From positions 2,604,001 to 2,668,000 of the forward strand of contig NZ_JBHSWH010000001.1 in NCBI RefSeq assembly GCF_042661025.1: DNA of 64,000 nt. Direction: 5' to 3'. The DNA is from Flexivirga alba. GTDB lineage: Bacteria > Actinomycetota > Actinomycetes > Actinomycetales > Dermatophilaceae. Below are positions 55,223-63,801 of this stretch, in pieces (position 1 is the stretch's first letter; the number at the start of each line of letters is the position of its first letter). Below the pieces are notes generated by a model, which worked only from the letters and a program-made list of their open reading frames with translations, made no database searches and was not told the origin of the DNA. The translations under genes were made by a program, and so were the position numbers.

Positions 55223-55687
55223 CTACGAACCGGATTCGACAGAAGTTCGGATGCCCTGCAGCGTCTGTCGCATCCCGGTAGTCAGCTCCTTGTCGAAGCT
55301 CTCCTCGCCACCGAGGAACTTGTCGATCAGCAGTCTCGACGCCTTGCTGACTCCTGCGGAGACGTCACGACGCTCCACCAACCGGGTCCGCGTGTTGTCG
55401 TCCAGCGACACCAGGTCGAAACTCCAGGTCGCGTGGTTCTCCTTCATCTCCCAGGCGATTCGCTTGCCCGGGTCGAACGCGACGATCCGGCTGCGTGTTG
55501 CCCAGAACCGCACGTCGCGGCGGTTGAAGTTGATCATCGCGCTGCCCAGCTTCAGCGGTCCGCCTCGCACGATCACCTTCTTGGCCTGCGGGCTCCACTG
55601 CGGCATACGTTTCAGGTCGGAGACGACATCCCACACCTGCATCGGACTGGCATTGATCTCGATGAAGACCTCAAGGTTGGCTGACAT
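55223..55687 (-). CDS. SRPBCC (START-like) family protein
   Basis: 154 residues. V-F-I-E-I-N-A-S-P-M-Q-V-W-D-V-V-S-D-L-K-R-M-P-Q-W-S-P at the start and a long C-terminal helix follow the SRPBCC/polyketide-cyclase fold. The ligand is unknown. The stop lies 17 bases before the HIT gene start, so the two are probably cotranscribed. Confidence 0.85.
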   Translation of the reverse strand: MSANLEVFIEINASPMQVWDVVSDLKRMPQWSPQAKKVIVRGGPLKLGSAMINFNRRDVRFWATRSRIVAFDPGKRIAWEMKENHATWSFDLVSLDDNTRTRLVERRDVSAGVSKASRLLIDKFLGGEESFDKELTTGMRQTLQGIRTSVESGS

Positions 55688-55735
55688 GCGAATCCTTACT
55701 GCTGCGAGGGGGTTTCAACGAACCTACCAACCAGG

Positions 55736-56008
55736 TCAAACGCCACGTCGGTCGCGCTCGGGGACTCGCAGGCCGCTGGCGATCAGCCGGCGGATGAGCG
55801 TGGACCCGCTGACTTCGGCCGCGCCGGCGTCGACGGCGTCGGCGTACCGCTCCTCGGGCAGGTCGTAGTGGTCGTGATCGAAGAGCCGCCGGGGGATGCC
55901 GAGAGTGCTTGCAAATGCGTGCAGTTCGTCATACGACGTGTCGCTCACCACGTGCGACCAGAGGTGCCCGTGCGCCGGCCACATGGGTGGGTCGATGAGC
56001 ACGCTCAC
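55736..56008 (-). CDS. DUF4031 domain protein
   Basis: 90 residues from GTG 56008. V-L-I-D-P-P-M-W-P-A-H-G-H-L-W-S-H-V-V-S-D is the DUF4031 opening, with a D-H-D-H-Y-D-L-P-E-E-R-Y motif near 46-57. Function unknown; the conserved His/Asp suggest a metal site. Its start overlaps the stop of the next upstream gene as GTGA. Confidence 0.85.
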   Translation of the reverse strand: MSVLIDPPMWPAHGHLWSHVVSDTSYDELHAFASTLGIPRRLFDHDHYDLPEERYADAVDAGAAEVSGSTLIRRLIASGLRVPERDRRGV

Positions 56009-56325
56009 GCGCGGTCGACCTGGGTGAAGCTGAGCCCCGAGCCGTTGGTCAGTCCGTGTTTGGCGACGAACCGCCACGCGTCCCCGGCAGCGACGTCGAC
56101 CTCCCGTTGGGTCGCACCGAGGTCGGAATGGGTGCCGCGATAGCGGACGAACGCCCGGATGCGATGCGGGCCGGCGGGCACCGCAACGGTGACGGCGCCG
56201 CCCCACCGAGTCACGTGGTCGGCGCCGTCGATCTGCACGACCGGCCGGGCGGCAGGACGCAGCAACAGGCCGTTCAGCCAATGCGGGAAGACGGTCACAG
56301 TGATGGCGGCGTCCGTGGAAGTCAT
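56005..56325 (-). CDS. Small beta-rich protein of unknown function
   Basis: 106 residues, no recognised family. Predicted strands include A-A-I-T-V-T-V-F-P and a G-G-A-V-T-V-A-V-P-A-G-P-H-R-I-R-A-F-V-R-Y-R-G pattern, the layout of small Ig-like domains. It overlaps DUF4031 downstream and the reductase remnant upstream by four bases each, so all three form one operon. Confidence 0.65.
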   Translation of the reverse strand: MTSTDAAITVTVFPHWLNGLLLRPAARPVVQIDGADHVTRWGGAVTVAVPAGPHRIRAFVRYRGTHSDLGATQREVDVAAGDAWRFVAKHGLTNGSGLSFTQVDRA

Positions 56326-56711
56326 TGGGTCGAGGTTAGCCCGGCCGGCCGGTCGTCGGGGTGGGTCCGATAGCGAAGATTGACGGCTGCACTCGGATCC
56401 TCTCCGGTCAGGGCCAGCCGGATCGGAGCGCCGCCGGGGTTGTCGAAGAGGCGGATGCCGTCACCGAGCAGGATCGGCCCGCGCCACTGCCCGCCATACG
56501 GACGAAGATCGCCGATGACGCTGTCGAAACCGTCGCGCCCGGCAAGGACGGCGCCCGTGGTCGTCACGTATTCGTCCACGAGCCCGGGGCGCATCGAGAA
56601 GCCGGTCATCCAACCCATGTCGTGCCGCGGACCGGCGACGAAGCCGTCGAGCGACATACAGAAGTGCCAGAGCACTTTGCCGGCCGCGGTCTGTGGTTCG
56701 AAATCGTCCAT
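56322..56711 (-). CDS. Dihydrofolate-reductase-family protein with an internal deletion
   Basis: 129 residues from ATG 56711. The N-terminus (L-W-H-F-C-M-S-L-D-G-F-V-A-G) and A-V-L-A-G-R are those of the RibD C-terminal/DHFR-like family. In that family G-G-x-W-x-G-P-I is followed by 60-70 residues before L-L-G-D-G-I-R-L-F-D. Here the two motifs are fused directly (Q-W-R-G-P-I-L-L-G-D-G-I-R-L-F). The deletion keeps the frame and removes the central strands and part of the NADPH site, so the product is probably inactive. Confidence 0.8.
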   Translation of the reverse strand: MDDFEPQTAAGKVLWHFCMSLDGFVAGPRHDMGWMTGFSMRPGLVDEYVTTTGAVLAGRDGFDSVIGDLRPYGGQWRGPILLGDGIRLFDNPGGAPIRLALTGEDPSAAVNLRYRTHPDDRPAGLTSTQ

Positions 56712-56810
56712 GGCACTGTCCCTTCGTCTTGGTCCAGGTCGACGGTAGCGCCGGATGCGAGATTGCTCACGTGCCGAGACGAACGCCCACCTGATGGGCG
56801 GCGAAGCAGC

Positions 56811-59606
56811 ATGCTGGTGGCCATGTTCGATCACATGCTGGCCTTCGACGTCACCGAGCAAGGGCGCGCTGCCTCGGAACCATTGCGTGAGGACATCCGC
56901 CTGCTCGGCGGGATCCTCGGGGAGGTGATCCGCGACCAAGAGGGCGCTGACATCCTGGAGTTGGTGGAGGAGGCGCGCACGCGAGCGTTCGCGGTGCGAC
57001 GTCGCGAAGAGCATCGCGACCAGTTCGCGGCGATCTTCGACGAGCTGCCGACCAAGCAGGCGATGAAGGTCGTGCGGGCGTTCAGCCTCTTCGCGCTGCT
57101 GGCCAACCTGGCCGAGGACCTGCATCGCGAGCGACGCCGGGCGATGCACGTCAACGCGGGGGAGCCGCCGCAGGACGGCTCGCTGGCGGCGACGTTCCGC
57201 AAGCTGGACGACGCGGCATTGGACGACGCCACCGTCCGCGACGCCCTCGGCGGTGCGACTGTCGTGCCGGTGATCACCGCGCATCCGACGGAGACACGTC
57301 GGCGCACGGTCTTCCAGACCCAGTCGCGCATCAAGGAGGTCATGCGACAGCGTGAGCACGGCAACCTGACGCCCGCCGAGCTGGCGGCGGGGGAGCGGGT
57401 CATCCGGCGGCAGATCCTGACGCTGTGGCAGACCGCGCTGGTCCGGTTGCAGCGGGTGGCGATCACCGACGAGATCGAGGTCGGGCTGCGGTGGTTCGGA
57501 GAGTCGCTCTTCGAGGTCATGCCGCAGCTCAACGCGCGCGTCCGCGACGAGCTAGCGGCTCGATACCCGACGGCGGATGTCGCGAAAGAGCCTGTGCTTC
57601 GGGCCGGTTCGTGGATCGGCGGCGACAGGGACGGCAACCCGAACGTCACTGCAGACGTCGTGTCGACCGCCAGCGGCCGTGCCGCGCAGACCGCGATCCA
57701 GCACTATCTGCGCGAGCTGGCGGTCCTGGAGGACGAGCTCTCCTTCTCCATCCGTATGACGCCGACCTCGCGCGAGCTGCTCGAGCTGGCCGCGCTCAAC
57801 ACGACGGATGACCGCGCCGACGAACCCTTCCGCCAGGTTATCGCCTGGATCCGTGGCCGGCTGTCGGCGACACACACGGAGTTCTTCGGCGACTGGTTCG
57901 AGTCGGCGGTGCAGGTGGCGGGAGCTGCGCCATACAAGAGTGATGATGAGCTGTCCGCGGATCTCGACATCGTCGACGCTGCGCTGCGAGAGGGATCGGG
58001 CGGCTTGATCGCCGATGACAAGCTGCTCCAATTGCGTGAAGCAGTGCGGACGTTCGGCTTTCACCTCTACGGGCTGGACCTGCGCCAGAACTCCGACGTG
58101 CACGAGCAGACGATCGCCGAGCTCTTCGCCTGGGCGGGCGTGCACCACGACTACCTGTCGTTGGAGGAGGACGTGCGCGTCGGGCTGCTGACCGCAGAGC
58201 TGGCGAACCGGCGCCCGCTGATCGGAGCCGGGGCGCAGTTCTCGGAGCAGACGACCAAGGAGCTCGCGATCACCGCCGCGGCGGCACACGCGGTCCGCAC
58301 GTTCGGGCCCGAGGCGGTGCCGAATTACGTGATCAGCATGTGCACCTCGGTGTCGGACATGCTAGAGACGGCAGTGCTGCTGAAGGAAGCCGGGTTGCTG
58401 GACCCGGGTGTCGGCGGTGAGGGTGCGACCTGCTCGGTGAATGTCGTGCCGCTCTTCGAAACCATTGAGGATCTTCAGGTTTCGGCAACCACGATGCGCG
58501 CAGTCCTCGCGGTGCCGATCTACCGACAGTTGGTGGACAGCAAGGACGGGCTGCAGGAGGTGATGCTCGGTTACAGCGACTCCAACAAGGACGGCGGCTA
58601 CATGGCGGCCAACTGGGCCCTCTACCGGGCCGAGCTCGACCTGGTGGAGGTGGCGCAGGAGACCGGCATCCGGCTGCGGCTCTTCCATGGTCGCGGCGGC
58701 ACCGTCGGTCGCGGTGGCGGTCCCAGCTACGAGGCGATCCTCGCCCAGCCGCCCGGCGCGGTGCGCGGCTCGTTGCGGCTGACCGAGCAGGGCGAGATCA
58801 TCGCCGCGAAGTATGCCGAGCCGCCGCTGGCGACCCGCAACCTGGAGACACTGCTGGCGGCGACCTTGGAGGCGTCGCTGCTGGACGTTGAAGGGCTGGG
58901 CGACGACACCGCGGATGCCTACACCGCGATGGACGAAATCGCAGCACTGGCAAGGGAATCGTATGCCGACCTGGTGCACCGGACCGACGGCTTCGTCGAG
59001 TACTTCACGACCTCGACGCCGGTTGCGGAGATCGGTGCGATGAACATCGGCTCACGCCCTTCGTCGCGCAAGCAGACCAAGGAGATCAGTGACCTGCGCG
59101 CCATTCCCTGGGTGATGTCGTGGTCGCTGTCGCGGGTGATGTTGCCGGGTTGGTACGGCACCGGCAGCGCGCTGGAGAAGTGGGTCGGCGACGACGAGTC
59201 GCGGCTGAAGGCACTGCGTGGCTACTACGAGCGGTGGCCGTTCTTCCAGACGGTCATGTCGAACCTGGCTCAGGTGATGGCGAAGTCGGATCTCGGTATC
59301 GCAGAGCGGTATTCGCGGCTTGTGGCGGACGAAGCGCTGCGTGAGCGGGTCTTCTCCAAGATCGTCGACGAGCACCAGCGGACCTTGCAGATGTTTGCCC
59401 GGGTCACCGGCCACGAGGACCTGCTGTGGGACAACGCGGCCCTGAAACGCTCTGTTTTCAACCGTTTTCCCTACCTGGAGCCGCTCAACCACCTGCAGGT
59501 CGAGTTGCTGCGGCGCTACCGCAGCGGCGACGACGACCCGCAGGTCCAGCGCGGCATCCTGCTCACCATGAACGGCCTGGCGACAGCGCTGCGCAACTCC
59601 GGTTAA
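56811..59606 (+). CDS. ppc: Phosphoenolpyruvate carboxylase
   Basis: 931 residues from ATG 56811 (ATG 56823 possible). L-R-E-D-I-R-L-L-G-G-I-L-G near the N-terminus, the catalytic histidine in T-A-H-P-T-E-T near 157-163, G-Y-S-D-S-N-K-D-G-G near 585-594, and F-H-G-R-G-G-T-V-G-R-G-G-G-P. It carboxylates phosphoenolpyruvate to oxaloacetate to refill the citric-acid cycle. Full length, no sign of damage, and transcribed alone. Confidence 0.95.
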   Translation: MLVAMFDHMLAFDVTEQGRAASEPLREDIRLLGGILGEVIRDQEGADILELVEEARTRAFAVRRREEHRDQFAAIFDELPTKQAMKVVRAFSLFALLANLAEDLHRERRRAMHVNAGEPPQDGSLAATFRKLDDAALDDATVRDALGGATVVPVITAHPTETRRRTVFQTQSRIKEVMRQREHGNLTPAELAAGERVIRRQILTLWQTALVRLQRVAITDEIEVGLRWFGESLFEVMPQLNARVRDELAARYPTADVAKEPVLRAGSWIGGDRDGNPNVTADVVSTASGRAAQTAIQHYLRELAVLEDELSFSIRMTPTSRELLELAALNTTDDRADEPFRQVIAWIRGRLSATHTEFFGDWFESAVQVAGAAPYKSDDELSADLDIVDAALREGSGGLIADDKLLQLREAVRTFGFHLYGLDLRQNSDVHEQTIAELFAWAGVHHDYLSLEEDVRVGLLTAELANRRPLIGAGAQFSEQTTKELAITAAAAHAVRTFGPEAVPNYVISMCTSVSDMLETAVLLKEAGLLDPGVGGEGATCSVNVVPLFETIEDLQVSATTMRAVLAVPIYRQLVDSKDGLQEVMLGYSDSNKDGGYMAANWALYRAELDLVEVAQETGIRLRLFHGRGGTVGRGGGPSYEAILAQPPGAVRGSLRLTEQGEIIAAKYAEPPLATRNLETLLAATLEASLLDVEGLGDDTADAYTAMDEIAALARESYADLVHRTDGFVEYFTTSTPVAEIGAMNIGSRPSSRKQTKEISDLRAIPWVMSWSLSRVMLPGWYGTGSALEKWVGDDESRLKALRGYYERWPFFQTVMSNLAQVMAKSDLGIAERYSRLVADEALRERVFSKIVDEHQRTLQMFARVTGHEDLLWDNAALKRSVFNRFPYLEPLNHLQVELLRRYRSGDDDPQVQRGILLTMNGLATALRNSG

Positions 59607-59611
59607 GCGGT

Positions 59612-59644
59612 GGCCGAGGAGCGAGGTACGAGCGTCTCGAGGTC
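59612..59644. repeat. 33-base repeat matching 53735-53767 (inverted)
   Basis: GGCCGAGGAGCGAGGTACGA...GCGTCTCGAGGTC differs from the other copy at about four positions. It lies between the convergent ppc and DUF4236 genes. Confidence 0.7.
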
Positions 59645-59661
59645 CCGCGTCCCTGCAGCCC

Positions 59662-60789
59662 TCACGACCCCACTTGCTCTGACTCCTCGTCCAGGTCGAT
59701 CGCACCGAGCACTGGCTTGAGGTCCGGGTGCGTGTCAAGGTCGAGAGGCACGAGTTCGCCTGCGGCGCCTCGTTGTTCGAGGATTCGCTCCTTGGCGGCG
59801 TCATTCACGATCTGTACCGCATCAGCGGTCTGCCACTGTATGCCGAGGAGCGCCTGTCGCTCGAACCGCAACGCAGCCATGACCTCGGGATGGCGCACGC
59901 CATACGCGTTGACCGGCCCGCGGCGTACCGCGATGATCGCGACCTCCGTGATGCCCGGCGCCACGGCGAAGGCCTCCTTGACGGTGACCAATGCGTAGCC
60001 GCAGACCATCAGCTTGTAGAGGTCCGAGCGCTGTCTCTTGGTCATCTGCCGCAGCGAAAGATTGCCGGCCGCAGTGGTCCCGGGCATCCGCTCGGGCAAC
60101 ACTTCGGTGCCGGGGACGTGGACCACGAGCGACGCCGTCGAACCCTGGACCCCGGTCGGCGCGGCAGCCGCTTCGTTGTCCTCGAACGCGTGCTGGATCG
60201 CCCACATGACGTGGTGTGGTTCGTTGGCCAGCAACTGTTTCCACCACTCGTCCAGTCGTCGCTGCTCGTCGTCCTGCCGCCGTTTCGCGTCGGCCTGGAT
60301 GCCGGCGAACTCGGCCTGCGCTGCAGCCGTGGCGCGCGTGATGGCTTCGGCACGTTCGTGGCGGTGGAACCATCCGACCCCTGCGGTCGCAGCCTCGGTG
60401 TTGCGGGCGAGAACCTGCTGGTAGGTCGGGGTCTGCGGCGGCGACGCGACTGGTGCCGTCGCGTTGGGGAAGGTCGCTCGGTGCAGGTCGAGGATCGCGC
60501 TGATCGCGTCGGCGATGGCCTTGGCCCGTGCCGCCTTCTGTTGCTGGGCCGGGGTCGCGCCAGGGGACCGCTGGGCGGAAGTGAGAGCACGCGTCGATCG
60601 CGAAGTCGACGGTCGTGACTTCGAGCCGTGCACCGGCGCGTAATAGGTGAAAGGCCCTGCGCCGGTTGAGATTCCGGTCCCACCTGCGCCGAAGTGCACT
60701 CGTGCAGCCCGCGGACCGACGGAGGTGCGCAGGCCTCGTTTGGTGGCCCGGATCTTCACACCCGGAGCGACGCGGAAATAGAAGCCCAT
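59662..60789 (-). CDS. DUF4236 domain protein with a long C-terminal region
   Basis: 375 residues from ATG 60789. The first 55 residues (M-G-F-Y-F-R-V-A-P-G-V-K-I...G-G-T-G-I-S-T-G-A-G) are the DUF4236 module, with repeated glycine turns like a short beta meander. An Ala/Ser/Pro linker, a helical region with W-F-H-R-H-E-R-A-E-A-I, and a C-terminal domain that I do not recognise follow. It lies 81 bases downstream of the nucleotidyltransferase gene on the same strand. Confidence 0.75.
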   Translation of the reverse strand: MGFYFRVAPGVKIRATKRGLRTSVGPRAARVHFGAGGTGISTGAGPFTYYAPVHGSKSRPSTSRSTRALTSAQRSPGATPAQQQKAARAKAIADAISAILDLHRATFPNATAPVASPPQTPTYQQVLARNTEAATAGVGWFHRHERAEAITRATAAAQAEFAGIQADAKRRQDDEQRRLDEWWKQLLANEPHHVMWAIQHAFEDNEAAAAPTGVQGSTASLVVHVPGTEVLPERMPGTTAAGNLSLRQMTKRQRSDLYKLMVCGYALVTVKEAFAVAPGITEVAIIAVRRGPVNAYGVRHPEVMAALRFERQALLGIQWQTADAVQIVNDAAKERILEQRGAAGELVPLDLDTHPDLKPVLGAIDLDEESEQVGS

Positions 60790-60870
60790 TTCCGGACCGT
60801 AGCCCCACACAACGACGGTGACCGGTGCAATCACCAGATTGGCCCCGGCAACGTCATTCGCCACCGGGCA

Positions 60871-61950
60871 TCAAATTGGCTCAGCAAGTCGAGTCAAGAA
60901 GGCGAAGACCGCGTCGGGATCGCTTGTGTCAGAAAAGAATCGGTGTTCTGCAGTCTTGTTCCGCAGGAAGCGACGTATGGGCTTGCGGTCTTCGGACCGA
61001 GCCTCCTGCAGTGTCGCTCGAGGGCTGCGTAGCGCGATGTCAGCGAGGGTGACGATGTCTTCCGCATGACGATCCACGTCGCGGCTATCGCTGACGTAGG
61101 CATGTGCCTTCGCGACGAGGGCGCCCAGGAGACTCGGCCTTCGGACGTAACCGGACAGGCTCCCGACCATGACTGGCACCCGCTGCGCGCGTGCAAGCGC
61201 TTGGTTGCCGCCCTCGACGGACAGGCCGCGCCGACCTAGTGAAGTGGTCGGCTGTTGGCGCTGTCGTTCCAGGCCTTCTGGCAGTAGGAGGTCGATGACT
61301 GTCGCGTGTGGACTGTGCCGTGCGAACCGATAGCCATAGCCATCACTGGTTTTCGCCTCCACGAAGCCGCTGTCACGCAGCAATCTGCTCGCCGCCCGCA
61401 ACGAGTCCCGTCGCGTCCAGACACCCACGATCACGTCGCCGTCGTCGGTGGCACGCGTGACGCGATGGTTGTTCTCGAGGCAGTGCAGCATCGTCATCTG
61501 CCCACCAACGAGAACCCAGGGGCGATCAAGCTTTTCGAAAGCGAGGAGGGTCCGCCACATAGCGATCTGATGATCGGGCAGCGGCGGCAGAGCAACCGGC
61601 TCGCGGTCAAGAGTTGGCACCTCGTCCGCCGCCCGATGAAGTAGACCATCCAGCGCAGCCAGCTCTCCACGAGTGAAGGAAAGACTCTCGTTGTTGGCCA
61701 GTGCATCAAGGAGACCACTGAGTTCGATCGCACGCTGCCTGTCGACAGCCGGGGCGAGGCCGAGGCGCGTCTTGATGCGCCCGATCAGAGCCTTCACGTC
61801 GCCAAGATCAGCGGGCTGCGGGTCTGTCGTGCGGCGCTGGTCCGCGCCGAACGCCGCGCTGAGGTCGGTCGGCAACTGTCCGCTGATCGCTCCGATCGCT
61901 CCGAGAATCTGATCCTGGCTCCGAAGCCGAGAGGAAGGCACGTCAGTCAT
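60871..61950 (-). CDS. Nucleotidyltransferase of the AbiEii-like toxin type
   Basis: 359 residues. A helical N-terminal region of about 130 residues is followed by a nucleotidyltransferase core: W-V-L-V-G-G-Q-M-T-M-L-H near 145-156, then R-A-T-D-D-G-D-V-I-V near 165-174 (metal aspartates), then V-I-D-L-L-L-P-E-G near 218-226 (third acidic residue). This G-G...D-x-D...D order is that of AbiEii/MNT-type enzymes, in which the toxin transfers nucleotides to tRNA or itself. It overlaps the upstream HTH gene by four bases (ATGA). The family assignment is by motif only, so an alternative such as a genuine nucleotidyl-modifying enzyme is possible. Confidence 0.75.
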   Translation of the reverse strand: MTDVPSSRLRSQDQILGAIGAISGQLPTDLSAAFGADQRRTTDPQPADLGDVKALIGRIKTRLGLAPAVDRQRAIELSGLLDALANNESLSFTRGELAALDGLLHRAADEVPTLDREPVALPPLPDHQIAMWRTLLAFEKLDRPWVLVGGQMTMLHCLENNHRVTRATDDGDVIVGVWTRRDSLRAASRLLRDSGFVEAKTSDGYGYRFARHSPHATVIDLLLPEGLERQRQQPTTSLGRRGLSVEGGNQALARAQRVPVMVGSLSGYVRRPSLLGALVAKAHAYVSDSRDVDRHAEDIVTLADIALRSPRATLQEARSEDRKPIRRFLRNKTAEHRFFSDTSDPDAVFAFLTRLAEPI

Positions 61951-62654
61951 TCGGCCAGCTCGCCCAGGACGGCGGTCAAGAGTGCGTTTCCGGTCGCCTT
62001 GGTGCGCGTGTCGCGCGAATCGGCGAGGTCAACCCCTGTGATGAGTCGAGGAGTGACCACTCGTCCCCGAAGATGCCGTGATGTTCGTCGGTGCAGGTCG
62101 TTGTCGACGATACGAAGAGTGAGGTTTCCGGTGCGGCTCTCGATCAGGAAGAGATCGCTGATCAAAGACGCGGCCACCCCTCGGCTCACATACGCGTCGG
62201 CGGTGCCACCGGTGCCCAACCCAAGGTTGTATGACGTCACGGAGCTGACACCCGTGCTGACCACATCGTCGTGATGCAGTAGATCCTCGATGTCGACGTC
62301 GCCGATCTGGTACCTCGCAACGTGATTGGACCGAGAGGCAAGCCATCGCTGAACTGTCTCCACACGAGTCACGCCGCGCAGGCGGCGGCGCAGCCTCGAC
62401 CGCTCGGACGCGGTCAACCATTCGGCATCCCCGCCATCGGCCAGGTCAGCGGCGGCCCAGGCGATCCGCTGGGACATGGTCCGACCTGTTGCGTTCGCGG
62501 TGGTGAGCGCGGCCTGATGCTCGACGCTGTCAGAGTTAACCAACCACTGGGTGCCGAAGCGTCGTGCTTCGAGACCGCCGGCAGCGATCAATGCCCGAAC
62601 TCGGGACTGATTCACGTTCAGCCGCTGTGCGGCTTCGGCGGTGGTCAGATCCAT
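61947..62654 (-). CDS. HTH regulator, probable antitoxin of the AbiEi-like type
   Basis: 235 residues from ATG 62654. Residues 1-45 form an excisionase-type helix-turn-helix (L-T-T-A-E-A-A-Q-R-L-N-V-N-Q-S-R-V-R-A-L-I). A middle helical part (S-E-R-S-R-L-R-R-R-L) and a C-terminal domain with G-T-G-G-T-A-D-A-Y-V-S, G-N-L-T-L-R-I-V and G-V-D-L-A-D-S-R-D-T-R follow, the arrangement seen in antitoxins paired with AbiEii proteins. It starts a few bases after a TATAGT box that sits inside an inverted repeat, consistent with self-repression. Confidence 0.7.
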   Translation of the reverse strand: MDLTTAEAAQRLNVNQSRVRALIAAGGLEARRFGTQWLVNSDSVEHQAALTTANATGRTMSQRIAWAAADLADGGDAEWLTASERSRLRRRLRGVTRVETVQRWLASRSNHVARYQIGDVDIEDLLHHDDVVSTGVSSVTSYNLGLGTGGTADAYVSRGVAASLISDLFLIESRTGNLTLRIVDNDLHRRTSRHLRGRVVTPRLITGVDLADSRDTRTKATGNALLTAVLGELAE

Positions 62655-62661
62655 GTACACA

Positions 62662-62690
62662 ACTATAGCGCCAACGCCATAGATGTGGCA
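62662..62690 (-). promoter_or_regulatory. Promoter and operator of the HTH/nucleotidyltransferase pair
   Basis: TATAGT on the minus strand at 62667-62662, weak -35 (TGCCAC, 62690-62685), leaderless spacing to the ATG at 62654. CTATAGCG at 62663-62670 and CGCCATAG at 62675-62682 form a 7-of-8 inverted repeat over the -10. Confidence 0.5.
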
Positions 62691-62769
62691 TGCAGCAATT
62701 TTGCACTCACACGAAATACCGGCCAAACGCCGGAAGACTGGTGCTGCATGATGCCCGAGCCACCTCAAA

Positions 62770-63801
62770 TCAGCGACGCGTCACCCAGCCGCGTTGGGCG
62801 GCCTCCCAGCCCAGCTGCATCCGGGAGGTCGATCCGGTGAGCTGCATCAGCAGCTTCAGCCGCCGCTGAACGGTGCGGCCGCTGATGCCCAGCCGCTTGC
62901 CGACGGCGTCGTCGGTCAAGCCGGCGAGCATGAGAGACACCAGCGCCAGGTCGACACTGTCCGGACCCGCTCCCGGCCCCTCGATCGGTCCGTGCTGCGG
63001 GTCCAGCACGATCGGGATGCCGCCGGACCAGACCGAGTCGAAGAGGGTCACCAGCGCCTGGACCAGGCTCGGCGCCTTGATCAGGACGGCCGCTGCGTCG
63101 TGGCTGCGCACGGCCAGCGGCACCATCGCGACGCCCCGGTCGGCGATCAGCAGCTTGGTCGGCACCTTTTCGACGGTGCGCAGTTGCACGTGAGCGCCGA
63201 GCGACTCCCGCGACTCGTTGGCGGTGGCGTCGTCCTCGAGTGCGGCCCGCTCCAGGACGACGCGGAAGGCGACGCCCCGGTCGAGCGCTTCTGCCTCCGC
63301 CGCGTTGTTCCCCGACTCGACGGCGACCGGCCGGGCGTCGACGAAGGCGCACACCTCCGTGCGGGCGCTGCGCTGTAGTTGCAGGAACTGCGCACCCACG
63401 GCGTCGGCGCCCAGCACGACCTCGACCAGGTCACCGACCTCGGCGTGGTTGAGGTCGCGCCGGAAGAGTTCCGCGAGCGCGGCGACCGACGTCTCCGCCC
63501 GGGCCAGAGCGTGTTGTCGTGAGTTGAGTAGCGCTCGCAGGCCGACGTCGGGTGATGCCGGAAACCAGCGGACGGTCCGTGCGGCGACCTGCACGGCTTC
63601 GACCAGACCGAGCTCGTGCAGTGCGGCCAGTCTTGCCTCGACGTCGGGCACCGTGCGGTGCCAGCGCACGGCCAGTACTCCTGCGGTGCCGCCACCCTGC
63701 TCGATCAGCGATCGATAGTCGGCCTCGTGCTCGGAGGTGAGCCCGACCGCACTGAGATCGATGGTCCGGACCCGGTCACCTGCGCCGGGGATTGCTTCCA
63801 T
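62770..63801 (-). CDS. LuxR-type HTH transcriptional regulator with TrmB-like N-terminus
   Basis: 343 residues from ATG 63801 (longer frames to 63840 and 63867 exist). The N-terminal part reads like a TrmB-type winged helix (D-Y-R-S-L-I-E-Q-G-G...A-A-L-H-E-L-G-L-V-E). A sensor-like middle follows (V-A-M-V-P-L-A-V-R-S-H-D-A-A-A-V-L). The C-terminal LuxR HTH is L-A-G-L-T-D-D-A-V-G-K-R-L-G-I-S-G-R-T-V-Q-R-R-L near 297-320. Ligand and targets are unknown. Confidence 0.85.
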   Translation of the reverse strand: MEAIPGAGDRVRTIDLSAVGLTSEHEADYRSLIEQGGGTAGVLAVRWHRTVPDVEARLAALHELGLVEAVQVAARTVRWFPASPDVGLRALLNSRQHALARAETSVAALAELFRRDLNHAEVGDLVEVVLGADAVGAQFLQLQRSARTEVCAFVDARPVAVESGNNAAEAEALDRGVAFRVVLERAALEDDATANESRESLGAHVQLRTVEKVPTKLLIADRGVAMVPLAVRSHDAAAVLIKAPSLVQALVTLFDSVWSGGIPIVLDPQHGPIEGPGAGPDSVDLALVSLMLAGLTDDAVGKRLGISGRTVQRRLKLLMQLTGSTSRMQLGWEAAQRGWVTRR

